Source: a virus
IMG/VR virus record: IMGVR_UViG_3300005613_000211
Location: 1-36,038 of that record
Length of the DNA stretch: 36,038 nucleotides
Strand: one strand, 5' to 3'
A model generated the notes under the pieces. That model did not search any database. It saw only the letters and a list, made by a program, of their open reading frames with translations, and had not been told where the DNA came from. The translations under genes and the position numbers were made by a program. Shown in pieces: positions 13,683 to 22,053 of this stretch (positions within the stretch are counted from its first letter, which is position 1; the number at the start of each line of letters is the position of its first letter).

Positions 13683-13963
13683 TTCTTTTCATTTTTTATT
13701 TCTTGCAACGCTTCCTTTATATAAATTATTGCAGATTCATATTCTCGTCTTGTAACAAAATGTTCTTCTTTTTCAATTAAAGGCATATGTACACTTTTTG
13801 ATTTTGTGTGTGAAATAACCTGTTCCTTTTGTGTTGATGATTCAAACATTCTTGATTCTGCATTTGCAGTGAATTGTCCAATGTAAAAGATTAAATAAAA
13901 TACAGGAAGAAAACTTGTAAAAGGTAACCAAGATTTTATATTTCTTTTTGTTGATGCTGTCAT
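13679..13963 (-). CDS. Putative spanin-like membrane protein
   Basis: 94 aa. A basic N-terminus (TASTKRNIKSW) is followed by one hydrophobic helix (13-31, PFTSFLPVFYLIFYIGQF) and a polar periplasmic part with a C-terminal charged helix (REYESAIIYIKEALQEIKNEKK). This N-in, C-out layout between the holin-like and endolysin genes is typical of i-spanins such as Rz. No o-spanin lipoprotein is seen nearby or embedded, so a complete two-component spanin is not shown. Confidence 0.5.
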   Translation of the reverse strand: MTASTKRNIKSWLPFTSFLPVFYLIFYIGQFTANAESRMFESSTQKEQVISHTKSKSVHMPLIEKEEHFVTRREYESAIIYIKEALQEIKNEKK

Positions 13964-13975
13964 TTTTTTGGGGTT

Positions 13976-14341
13976 TTATTGTTTTGTCGGTTTTTGATTT
14001 GGTTCTTTATTACCTGCCCAAGTTTTATCTTTCACTTTTTTCTTAATAAAAAACATCACTGTTGATGGTGCATAACCTGTTATTAAATAAACAATATATC
14101 CATTTATTTCATAACCTGTTAATTGAACTAATTGTGGAAGCACAATCATAATTCCAATTGCAAGAAAAACTGCAAATAAAAGTCTTTGAATATCTTTCTG
14201 TGTTATTGAAACACCTATAAATGAAAGATATTCAATACTTGATTTTTCTTGATTTCCAACATATGCATTTTGAAATTCTGCAATTAAAAAACCTATTAAT
14301 GTAAGTCCTAATACAACTAAAATTGATCCTAAAATATTCAT
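13976..14341 (-). CDS. Holin-like membrane protein
   Basis: 121 aa with three hydrophobic segments (about 3-21, 51-72 and 79-98) and a charged, lysine-rich C-terminus (KKKVKDKTW...KPTKQ). Three helices and a basic tail at the head of the lysis cassette fit a class I holin, which would let the signal-less endolysin reach the wall. The 30-residue polar loop after the first helix is longer than usual. Assignment by topology and position only. Confidence 0.6.
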   Translation of the reverse strand: MNILGSILVVLGLTLIGFLIAEFQNAYVGNQEKSSIEYLSFIGVSITQKDIQRLLFAVFLAIGIMIVLPQLVQLTGYEINGYIVYLITGYAPSTVMFFIKKKVKDKTWAGNKEPNQKPTKQ

Positions 14342-14357
14342 AATCTATTTATTAAAT

Positions 14358-15839
14358 TTAAATTTCTTCTGCAAACTCAAATGTGACACCTACATTCGCA
14401 CCCTGTCCATTCTCTCTGTGCATTGTGAAAATGAAAATTTCTCCAGGCGTCAAATATATATCTGTTCGCCCCTCGAATAATGCACTGGTATTATAAGTTG
14501 TATCTTGCCCAACTCTCGAACCAAAAACAGCGGGTGTCGCCTTTGTTGAATCAAAAGTAATTGGCGTGGTGACTATTGGTGTATTATAAACTAAATACTC
14601 TAAATGTCCGTCACCGTAATCTCGCCAAACTTGATCATTTAAAGTGATAGCTGTCTCATCTCTTGTCGCCCAAACTCTTAACATTGATTTTTCACTTGAA
14701 TAACCACTTGCCAACAACGCTAAGACGTCGCGAGTATTTCTTTTGCCATCTACTGTTTTTTTACTTCTTACAACTAAAATAGGTTGATTGAACCCCGTAA
14801 TAGCTACTTGACCCGATTCATTTTCAACTTGAATTGACCCGTATGTCTTACCATTAGTATCACCACCCTCAGATGTAATATCAACACATCCAGCTTCAAG
14901 AATCACTTCATCACCTAAATTAACACATTCAAACGCAATTGGATTCGCGGGATTAAACATTGTTAACTCTGTCTTCGTACCTAAATAATTGATAGCTTGT
15001 ACTTCTTGAAGATTTATAAAGAATTTATAATTTCCAACTCCTCTCCATTGCATTTGAATATCATAGATATTCCCTTTTTCAAAATCAATAACAGTACTTA
15101 TAAATCTTTCATCATCAGTTGTGATTAAATCAACAGTCGTTCTAACCACTGCAAATAAAGAATCTCTTCTTAGATTAAAAAAAGAACCACTTTCATTTGT
15201 AAAATAACCCCATTTTCTTGAGCCGTTATTTTCTGGATTTGGTAAAAAAACCGCAGTTGAATATAAGTGACCCCTATTTGGTTGATACCTTGGGTTTCTA
15301 TAAGTATCAAGGCAAGTTTTATCATTTAGTGTTGATCCTGATGTTAAATGTAATTTTCCATTGACACTTGTCGCATTTTCAATCGCACGCTCAACTCCAT
15401 TAAATGTTTCCTTCCAAGTTGTCACAGGAACATTAAATGTAAACATTCCGTGCAATATTGAGTAATCAGTAATAGATTTTGAACGCCCCCAAGCATCATA
15501 CCCTAATTCATTCTTAGAAATATTAAATGATGTTACATTTGTAGAACTGTTTATTAATTTTACAGCATCATCAACATTTGTTGGATTTATTCCATTTATA
15601 GAGAAATCAGAAAAATTTGATGTTGTTTTATAATCACTTGAAGAATTCAGAGTTGTATTTTTAATTCTTACGGTGTTATCGTCAACTTCACTTGCAATTA
15701 ATTGATTTCCTGTTGTAACACCATTAATTTCATATGCGGATTCATTTACAATTGTATTTATTGTAAGTACTTGCCCAAATGAACTGATATATATCAGTAA
15801 AAATGATATTAATAAAAATAATTTTTTTAGATTTTTCAT
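14358..15839 (-). CDS. Receptor-binding/tail protein with signal peptide
   Basis: This 493-aa protein starts with a textbook Sec signal peptide (residues 1-22, KKLFLLISFLLIYISSFGQ) followed by beta-rich sequence. The body (AWGRSK near 114, RYQPNRGHLYS near 184-194, CVDITSEGG near 316-324) resembles tail-fibre or spike proteins of other phages, and the position after the gpD-like hub fits a host-contact part. A signal peptide is unexpected for a virion protein assembled in the cytoplasm. The start overlaps the hub gene stop as ATGA. Codons and G+C are higher than the core genes (CGCC, GACGTCGCG), indicating exchange. It could instead be a secreted phage protein. Confidence 0.65.
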   Translation of the reverse strand: MKNLKKLFLLISFLLIYISSFGQVLTINTIVNESAYEINGVTTGNQLIASEVDDNTVRIKNTTLNSSSDYKTTSNFSDFSINGINPTNVDDAVKLINSSTNVTSFNISKNELGYDAWGRSKSITDYSILHGMFTFNVPVTTWKETFNGVERAIENATSVNGKLHLTSGSTLNDKTCLDTYRNPRYQPNRGHLYSTAVFLPNPENNGSRKWGYFTNESGSFFNLRRDSLFAVVRTTVDLITTDDERFISTVIDFEKGNIYDIQMQWRGVGNYKFFINLQEVQAINYLGTKTELTMFNPANPIAFECVNLGDEVILEAGCVDITSEGGDTNGKTYGSIQVENESGQVAITGFNQPILVVRSKKTVDGKRNTRDVLALLASGYSSEKSMLRVWATRDETAITLNDQVWRDYGDGHLEYLVYNTPIVTTPITFDSTKATPAVFGSRVGQDTTYNTSALFEGRTDIYLTPGEIFIFTMHRENGQGANVGVTFEFAEEI

Positions 15840-16855
15840 AATTTTCCAACTTTTAAACCAAGTGTGATTGTTTGCTTGTAACCAACTTGTGTATTATAAT
15901 TTTTTACAACTTCATCAATTTTATATTTTCCATTTCTTTCTGGTGTTCTTTCATCAATCAAATGTGCAATATCACCATGATTAATTGAAGGTGAACCAAA
16001 TGTTGTGATTTTACCTGTAACACCTGTATAAAACAGTTTTGGAAGTCTTTGTTTAACTAAATTAGTTAACGCATTAAGACTTAAATCAGGAACTTTCAAT
16101 GTGTTTAAAACACCAATTGGTTTGATTGTACTGACAACAATTTCATTTTCTGGAAGATTATCTTTATATGTTGCAAACACTTCAAATTTAGTTCCATTTT
16201 TCTGAATTGAAATTCCGTGTGAAATAACACCAATATCTGTATCATTTTGAAATTTCAAATCATCACTTCCTTGAACCACGTTTTCTTGAATATTCAACAA
16301 TATTTCTTTTGTATCTTCATTATCAATCAATTCTGTGTTTATATTTAGAACACCTTCTTTGAAATTACTTAAAACACCAAGTTTTGATTTTAATTCATCG
16401 AGTACATTTATCAATGTGGCGTTTTCTGAAACACGCCAATCACCAATTTCTGCATCAAGTATGTTTGTTTCACCATTATAAAATGTTTCAATTAGTTCTT
16501 GAATTGTTGTGTTTTTCAATGTTGTTGCAGGAAGTGATTTTCTTTTCAATTGAAAAGATTCATCTTCCAATTTTAGGACCAACGGACTGTTTTTGTCAAT
16601 GAACGAAATATACCCTTCAAACTCTTTTACTAAATTAGGAAAATAACCTAAATAAATAACAACTTTATCACCAATATTTATTTTATCAATCAGATTTTCT
16701 TTTCTTCTTAACCTATTAGGAAAAGTCACTGTTGCAGTATCTGTGTAATTTGTTCTTTTTTTAACTATCTCAACAGATGTGACAATGTCGAATTTAAACT
16801 TTTCTTTTCCTGTGTTCCTGTCAAATATTGATATGTCTGATTGTTTTCTTAACAT
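15836..16855 (-). CDS. Baseplate hub, late control gpD-like
   Basis: 339 aa. It follows the P2 gpD / T4 gp27 hub pattern: an N-terminal barrel (TNYTDTATVTFPNR near 36-49, IGDKVVIYLGY near 61-71), a short helix-rich insertion (ETFYNGETNILD), and a C-terminal barrel with GVTGKITTFGSPSINHGDIAHL (281-302) and YKIDEVV. The hub joins tube and spike. It lies two bases after the tape measure stop, the usual order TMP, hub. Its C-terminal region lacks any lysozyme domain. Confidence 0.75.
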   Translation of the reverse strand: MLRKQSDISIFDRNTGKEKFKFDIVTSVEIVKKRTNYTDTATVTFPNRLRRKENLIDKINIGDKVVIYLGYFPNLVKEFEGYISFIDKNSPLVLKLEDESFQLKRKSLPATTLKNTTIQELIETFYNGETNILDAEIGDWRVSENATLINVLDELKSKLGVLSNFKEGVLNINTELIDNEDTKEILLNIQENVVQGSDDLKFQNDTDIGVISHGISIQKNGTKFEVFATYKDNLPENEIVVSTIKPIGVLNTLKVPDLSLNALTNLVKQRLPKLFYTGVTGKITTFGSPSINHGDIAHLIDERTPERNGKYKIDEVVKNYNTQVGYKQTITLGLKVGKL

Positions 16856-16857
16856 AA

Positions 16858-18426
16858 TTATCTTGCAATTTCAATATCTGCTAATGCTTCAAGAAGTGCT
16901 TGTTCAATCATTTCTTTAACACTTGCAGGTGCTTCTTTTATATTTTCAGTTTTTATATTGAAATTTTCAACTAATTTATTAATGTTTATATTAAATTGTT
17001 TTGGTGCTGCAGATGTCACTGTTTGTTGTGAATTCTTTTGTCCACCACCTGCACCAACTATTCCTGAACCAAGACCAACACCACCTTCACCTGCAACACT
17101 TCCAATTGATCCAATTCCTATTCTTTCACCAATTTTTGATTTTTCCTGTTCTTTTCTGAATTCTTGAACACCTTTTGAAAAACCTTTTGAAAATGTATTT
17201 CTGATGTTTTTTATCATTTTTCCAACACCTGGAATTTTTTCAAGAAGGTCCAGAAATTTATTAAATGCATTCATAGCAAGTTCAATTGGTTTTTGAAGGA
17301 AATTCATTATTGCTTCACCTATGAATTTTAAACCTTTCCACAATTCCTTCAATCCTGCAATAAAAACTTTAAATAAGAACTTTGCAACTTTTGAAACAAC
17401 TGCAAAAACACCTTGAAGAATTCCACGAAATGTTTCTGATTGTTTATAAGCAACAACAATTATTGCCACAAGTGCTGCAATTGCAAGAATTATCAATCCA
17501 ATTGGATTTGCAAAAAGTGCTATATTTAAAGCCCATTGAACTGCAGTCCATATCTGTATTATTCCAACAAGAACACCTATAATTGCAACAAAAACACCAA
17601 GTATTTGAACAAATGTAGTGAATACACCTGTGTTTCTTTCAATTACATCTGCAACTTTTGAAATTAATTCTGCAAAGAAATTTATAATTGGAAGGATTGC
17701 ACCACCAATTACTTCTTGTATATCACCAAGTCTGTTTGATAACTGTGTTAAACCACCTTTTCCTGCTTTTGCTGCTGCTTCTGCAGAACCACCAAATTGT
17801 GTTTCAAGTTCTTTTAAAATAATATCTTGCGCTTCTGCAATTCTGTTTGTTTCTTGAAGTGATTTAATCACTTTTATTTGGTCATCAGAAAATTGAATTC
17901 CAGACCTACTTAATGCAGATAAATTTTTCTTTGGGTCATTTAATGCTTTTCCAAGTTGAAGTGCTGCACCTTTTGTGTCACCACCCATTCTTGTAGCAAG
18001 ATTCAATGCAGCCATTTGTGTTTTATCAAATTGACTTTCTGTAATATTAGTAAATGTCAATAGTTGTGCAGTGACATTTTGAAGAATATCTTCATCACCA
18101 AATATTGTTTTCTTTTGAAGGTCTGATGCTTGTTTGGTTAATTCTTGAAATGTCTTTCCTGAAACATTTTTTGTTGAAATTAAACCCTGTCTTACTTGTG
18201 CTTCTGCTTTTGCTTGTTTATCAAATGCATCAATTGATTTTTTTGCAAACACACCAATTGCCGCTGCTGCTGCTGTAGCTGCAAGTGCTGTTCCTGCAGA
18301 AATAGATTTATTCACTTTCTTAACTTCATTATCAAGTTTATCAACTTGTGTTGATGCTTTCTTGATACCTGATGAAAAAGTTTTATCTTTTAATGTTAGA
18401 ACGTATTCAACAATATTTTTTGGCAT
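16858..18426 (-). CDS. Tail tape measure protein
   Basis: 522 aa. The N-terminal helical part has an Ala-rich hydrophobic stretch (42-60) and a prophage TMP motif with KSIDAFDKQAKAEAQVRQGL and the ALNDPKKNLSALSRSGIQFS region (162-181). The centre has strong hydrophobic segments (about 236-330) for membrane insertion, then a Gly-rich linker (about 440-470, GGVGLGSGIVGAGGG) and a helical end. With 0.15 nm per residue, the usual tape rule, the tail would be near 80 nm long. It follows the frameshifted chaperone gene, as expected. Confidence 0.88.
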   Translation of the reverse strand: MPKNIVEYVLTLKDKTFSSGIKKASTQVDKLDNEVKKVNKSISAGTALAATAAAAAIGVFAKKSIDAFDKQAKAEAQVRQGLISTKNVSGKTFQELTKQASDLQKKTIFGDEDILQNVTAQLLTFTNITESQFDKTQMAALNLATRMGGDTKGAALQLGKALNDPKKNLSALSRSGIQFSDDQIKVIKSLQETNRIAEAQDIILKELETQFGGSAEAAAKAGKGGLTQLSNRLGDIQEVIGGAILPIINFFAELISKVADVIERNTGVFTTFVQILGVFVAIIGVLVGIIQIWTAVQWALNIALFANPIGLIILAIAALVAIIVVAYKQSETFRGILQGVFAVVSKVAKFLFKVFIAGLKELWKGLKFIGEAIMNFLQKPIELAMNAFNKFLDLLEKIPGVGKMIKNIRNTFSKGFSKGVQEFRKEQEKSKIGERIGIGSIGSVAGEGGVGLGSGIVGAGGGQKNSQQTVTSAAPKQFNININKLVENFNIKTENIKEAPASVKEMIEQALLEALADIEIAR

Positions 18427-18650
18427 TATAAAGGAAATTTTGCAGGTTTATTTTTATCACCATTCAATCTTCTGGAATCAAATTCAATTGCATAAACAAC
18501 TTGGTCATATAATTCAAACCAATCTTCCATGTCAAGTGCATTTAATTCTGTCAAAGATGTATGAAAATAAAAATGAAGAAGTGCATTTGCTTTTTTAAAC
18601 GCATTTGCAACATCTTCATTTTCATCTATACTTAATTTGTTTAATTTTTT
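18426..18650 (-). CDS. Tail assembly chaperone, -1 frameshift extension
   Basis: This open frame of 75 codons (74 aa: KKLNKLSIDENEDVANAFKK..., ending KPAKFPL) has no useful start of its own; its first ATG is at residue 41. It joins the upstream chaperone frame by a -1 slip at T TTA AAA (18650-18656), making a 205-aa fusion. This is the G/GT or E/E+E' design found in front of tape measure genes in most long-tailed phages. The fusion recruits the tape measure to the tail tube. The stop overlaps the tape measure start. Confidence 0.8.
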   Translation of the reverse strand, partial: KKLNKLSIDENEDVANAFKKANALLHFYFHTSLTELNALDMEDWFELYDQVVYAIEFDSRRLNGDKNKPAKFPL

Positions 18651-19042
18651 TTTAAACGACCTTGTAAAACTTCAATAACTTGTGCAGCTTGAAGTGCTGC
18701 TGCAAATCTTAATTCTTCATTGTCAAGAATTTCATTATCACCTGCAACCCAGCAATTTTTCAAAATATGATTTCCTGCCTTATACATATCAGGATCATCT
18801 TTAATGCTGCTTAATGCACCAAGTGCTTTTGAAAGAACGTATGGTTTAGGGTGGTTTAAAATGCATCCAAGACCATTTTCAAGAACTAATATTTTAGTCT
18901 TTGAACCTTTTGGAACTAATTTTCCGTATTTTTCAAGGATTTTTTCTTCAATTAAATCAAAGAATCTTTCCTGTTCTTTTTCGTTTAAATCATCAAATTT
19001 TGCTTTCAGAATCTGATTATCTGTTTTTGTTATCTCACTCAT
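18641..19042 (-). CDS. Tail assembly chaperone (G-like)
   Basis: A 133-aa, mostly helical protein (acidic N-terminal half, then NHPKPYVLSKALGALSS, DPDMYKAGNHILKNCWVAGDNEIL and an ELRFAAALQAAQVI helix) typical of tail chaperones between the tube and the tape measure. The last codons CGT TTA AAA AAA AAT TAA contain nine A's and a slippery heptamer. The ordinary product stops there and a minority of ribosomes shift -1 into the extension frame. Confidence 0.8.
   Translation of the reverse strand: MSEITKTDNQILKAKFDDLNEKEQERFFDLIEEKILEKYGKLVPKGSKTKILVLENGLGCILNHPKPYVLSKALGALSSIKDDPDMYKAGNHILKNCWVAGDNEILDNEELRFAAALQAAQVIEVLQGRLKKN
18650..18656 (-). promoter_or_regulatory. Programmed -1 frameshift site
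   Basis: On the minus strand the heptamer T TTA AAA in the zero frame fits X XXY YYZ and is followed by five more A. The zero frame stops seven bases downstream, at 18641-18643. The -1 frame stays open to 18426. Confidence 0.75.
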
Positions 19043-19057
19043 GATTATTAATTAAGG

Positions 19058-19483
19058 TTAAATGAAATCTATTCCTGCAATAATTAAAGAATATGTTCTT
19101 TTCACTTCTGGATCATCAGTTGCAACTTCAATTCCATCATCAGTGAATTCACAATTTTTTACTCTTATTTTTGAAACACTAACTGAATTGTCTAACACTG
19201 CTAAAACTTCAAAAACAGGTATGTTTAAAAGTTCACGTGTTGGACTTAAATTTCTTAATTTTAATGTTTCAGAAAATGATAAATCAATTGATGCTTCATA
19301 TTCTTTTGTTGCACGACCTCTTGAAACAGGTTCATCAGAAAATCCTTTGTTGTTTGTTTTTTCTTGTGAAACTGTTGCTGTCAATGCAGAAACACCTGCA
19401 ACATTGATTCCTGCAATTATCAGTGAAATATCTGATGCACTGAATGCTTTTCCGTTTATTAATACTTGTTTATCTTGTGCCAT
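19058..19483 (-). CDS. Tail tube protein
   Basis: 141 aa, beta-rich, with the inner-tube layout: N-terminal strand (QVLINGKAFSASDISLIIAG), a long arm with SQEKTNNKGFSDEPVSRGRATKEYEASIDLSF (about 42-73), one helix and final strands (IRVKNCEFTDDGIEVATDD, TYSLIIAG). Its position right after the sheath and before the chaperones is that of the tube in all contractile phages. The family identity comes mainly from position. Confidence 0.75.
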   Translation of the reverse strand: MAQDKQVLINGKAFSASDISLIIAGINVAGVSALTATVSQEKTNNKGFSDEPVSRGRATKEYEASIDLSFSETLKLRNLSPTRELLNIPVFEVLAVLDNSVSVSKIRVKNCEFTDDGIEVATDDPEVKRTYSLIIAGIDFI

Positions 19484-19487
19484 AATT

Positions 19488-20717
19488 TTAACCTATTTTT
19501 GGAACAAATCCAATATTAACAATAATTTCACGTGCTACACCAACAGGAACAATTTTCACTGTTATCACAACCTGTGAAGTTGCAAGAACATTTTGATTTG
19601 GGTCAATTAAAACACTTCCTTCTGGAAGTTTTCCTGTTGCTTGGTCAACACTTATTTCACCATCTTGTGCCATTTGTTCAAGTGCTGTCAATGCTGCATT
19701 TTCAAACCCAAAAATTGTTGTTTCACTTAATTGTCCAGATGTTGCATCAACATATAAAGGTGAATTGATAAATGGCAATAATTTTTGTCTTACAAGTCTA
19801 ACTGCTTTTTGAATAGTTCTTGAGTTTTCAATATAAGCAAAATCACTTGTTGCAAGTGTTGTTTGTGGTGAATCAATGTAAAAAGTACCTGTGATTTCCT
19901 GTCTTTTTATCATTAATAAATAACCTTGACCAGATATTGTTTCAATTAATGCGTTTGAAATATCTTTAACAAGTTGACCATTTGCAAATGCAGGTTCTTG
20001 AAATTCAACTGAATCTGCAATATCAAATTTATCAACCCATCCAATGTTTTCATGAACATTTGAAAGCGCTATTGTTCCAAGTGTAGTTCCTAATGCTGTG
20101 ATACTTTGACCAACTGAATCAAATAGTTCTTTTCCTGTTCCAGAACCATCTTGTGCAATATCTACTGAAACCCATCTTTTATTTAATGCACGTAAATCTG
20201 CAAGTGTTGATAAATCTGCAACACCTGAAATGTCTGCACCTAAAATTCCGATTGTTGGTCTATCTTGACCAAGTAATGTGTCAATTGAAGAACTAACTGC
20301 ATTAACAAGTGAAGATGCAAATGCAATGTCATAATAAACACCTATTTGTCTTAACTCACCATCTGCAAAGTTCTGTAAATCTTCAACCTGTTGACCACCA
20401 TCATACACACCTGCATTTTCATCAAATAAATAAATATAAAGAACACCTGTGTTTCCTGATTTATTTAAAATTCTGAAATATTCTGAAATGTGATAATGTG
20501 CAATCTTGGTTGCATCGTTGGCTGAATCACTTGTAATTCCAAGTGCTTCTGCTTCTTGAAGTGTGAAAACTTTTTTAAATCTGTCATCTGTGGCAAAACC
20601 TGCAGGAAGTTGTGCATCGACAAATGGAAATGCAATTCCTGAAAAATAATCTTTTCCAGGTATTGCACGACCAAGTCCACCTTCTTGAATATTAAATGTT
20701 ATTGCATTTATTGGCAT
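19488..20717 (-). CDS. Contractile tail sheath protein
   Basis: 409 aa. The N-terminal GGLGRAIPGKDYFSGIAFP (13-31) and domains with IGILGAD, DLSTLADLRALNKRWVSVDIA and the C-terminal YIENSRTIQKAVRLVRQKLLPFINSPLYVDATSGQL (298-333) match sheath proteins (DUF2586-like in Bacteroidota). The last part gives the handshake arms that link neighbouring subunits. Presence of a sheath makes this a myovirus. It is somewhat short for a sheath, so it may lack an outer decorating domain. Confidence 0.85.
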   Translation of the reverse strand: MPINAITFNIQEGGLGRAIPGKDYFSGIAFPFVDAQLPAGFATDDRFKKVFTLQEAEALGITSDSANDATKIAHYHISEYFRILNKSGNTGVLYIYLFDENAGVYDGGQQVEDLQNFADGELRQIGVYYDIAFASSLVNAVSSSIDTLLGQDRPTIGILGADISGVADLSTLADLRALNKRWVSVDIAQDGSGTGKELFDSVGQSITALGTTLGTIALSNVHENIGWVDKFDIADSVEFQEPAFANGQLVKDISNALIETISGQGYLLMIKRQEITGTFYIDSPQTTLATSDFAYIENSRTIQKAVRLVRQKLLPFINSPLYVDATSGQLSETTIFGFENAALTALEQMAQDGEISVDQATGKLPEGSVLIDPNQNVLATSQVVITVKIVPVGVAREIIVNIGFVPKIG

Positions 20718-20732
20718 AACTTAATTCAAATT

Positions 20733-20990
20733 TTATTTTTTAGTTTCTTCTTTTTTCGCTGCAGGTGCTTTTTTCGCTGCAGGTGCTTTTAGTTCAACAT
20801 CTTCACGTGTGATTTTATGTGTTTCAAAATCATCAACAAATCTTGGTGGAACAACATAATAAAAATGACCATTACCACGTGCATACATAACTTTTACACT
20901 TGGTTTTTTAAAATAACCATTCTTTTTTGCAATTTCAATCAATTCTTGTTTTGATTTTCCTTGAACTTTCTTTTCTTCTGATTTTTTCAT
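20733..20990 (-). CDS. Small basic protein with KAPAAK repeats
   Basis: 85 aa. The core (SVKVMYARGNGHFYYVVPPRFVDDFETHKITRED) looks like a small beta domain. The tail is two tandem copies of KAPAAK followed by KEETKK, encoded by an 18-base direct repeat (around 20757-20792). Proteins in this slot, between capsid and sheath, are often head-completion or head-tail joining factors. The lysine/alanine tail could bind DNA in the head. No family recognised. Confidence 0.55.
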   Translation of the reverse strand: MKKSEEKKVQGKSKQELIEIAKKNGYFKKPSVKVMYARGNGHFYYVVPPRFVDDFETHKITREDVELKAPAAKKAPAAKKEETKK

Positions 20991-21010
20991 GACTTATCTG
21001 ATTTTAATGA

Positions 21011-22027
21011 TTAAGGAACTAATGTTTCAATTAAAGCAACAACACCTTTTTCATCAGAACGCCCTGATGATGCACCAAATCTTACATTTGATGAAATGAT
21101 GTCTGCTTGATATTCTGGATTGTTTGGATCATAATAAACATTCACATTTCCTTCTGAACGTCTTACCATTTTTTCGTGCCAAAATAAAACACCACCAACT
21201 GATGTTGCATTTGGAACTAAAACTTGAACAGTTCTTCCACCAACAACTGCAGGTGTATAATCTATTTTAACAGGTGTTGCAGGAACAGCATCATCATAAA
21301 CGATGTTTGCACCAAGTCCTTCATTCCAACGTGGTTCATACCAATCAATACCAAGCCATCTTCCAATTGTTCCTTGCTTCAACAATGTGTCCATTCCTGT
21401 TTTTTCAAAATCTCTAAATTCAGGAATATTCATAATGTCATTCCAGAATGCAGGTGTTGGAAGCGCATACAATTTACCTGCAGGAAGATTCATTTTTTGG
21501 AATAAACCTTTTACATTTAAAATATCTGCTAACACTGCACGTTTTACTTGACCTGCATGTCCACCAACAACTTCACAAGTTCTTGTTGCTGTACCTGTTG
21601 TTTTTACCATTCTGGCAACTGTTGCAGGTGACCATTTAACTGCAGCATAATTTGCTACTTGTGTATTTAATTCAAGTGACATTTCTTCACGAATTTCTTG
21701 TTGTTTTGAATAAGACAATTCACCATCTTGATTGTTTTTATCAATCACAACAGGTGGAACAAAGAAATTCTGGTTTGCATACGTTTTTAACGTGTTAATT
21801 CTCTTAATTGGATCAAGTTTATCTGCTGCTGCAAGATTGTTTCCTGCATTATCATAATCAATTTGAACATTTCCAATTACTGCTGCAGCTTGTTGTTGTG
21901 CTTGTGGAATGTCAATTGATTCTGCACTTGATGGTGCATCTTTTTTTGAACGCTTGTAAAATGCGTTATCTGGGAAAAGATTTTTTTGTAAATCTCTACT
22001 AAATATTTTTACTCTTACTTCTGGCAT
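21011..22027 (-). CDS. Major capsid protein
   Basis: 338 aa, directly after the protease-scaffold gene. It has the flexible N-arm (about 1-55, including DAPSSAESIDIP), then helix and belt regions of the HK97-type fold: NQDGELSYSKQQEIREEMSLELNTQVANYAAVKW (98-131) is the spine-helix neighbourhood, and LFWHEKMVRRSEG (285-297) and the RFGASSGRSDEKGV end are typical. The N-terminal arm has no obvious large delta domain because the scaffold is supplied by the protease fusion. Identity is by fold pattern and position. Confidence 0.85.
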   Translation of the reverse strand: MPEVRVKIFSRDLQKNLFPDNAFYKRSKKDAPSSAESIDIPQAQQQAAAVIGNVQIDYDNAGNNLAAADKLDPIKRINTLKTYANQNFFVPPVVIDKNNQDGELSYSKQQEIREEMSLELNTQVANYAAVKWSPATVARMVKTTGTATRTCEVVGGHAGQVKRAVLADILNVKGLFQKMNLPAGKLYALPTPAFWNDIMNIPEFRDFEKTGMDTLLKQGTIGRWLGIDWYEPRWNEGLGANIVYDDAVPATPVKIDYTPAVVGGRTVQVLVPNATSVGGVLFWHEKMVRRSEGNVNVYYDPNNPEYQADIISSNVRFGASSGRSDEKGVVALIETLVP

Positions 22028-22053
22028 GATAATAATTTTAAAAGGTTGTTTTT

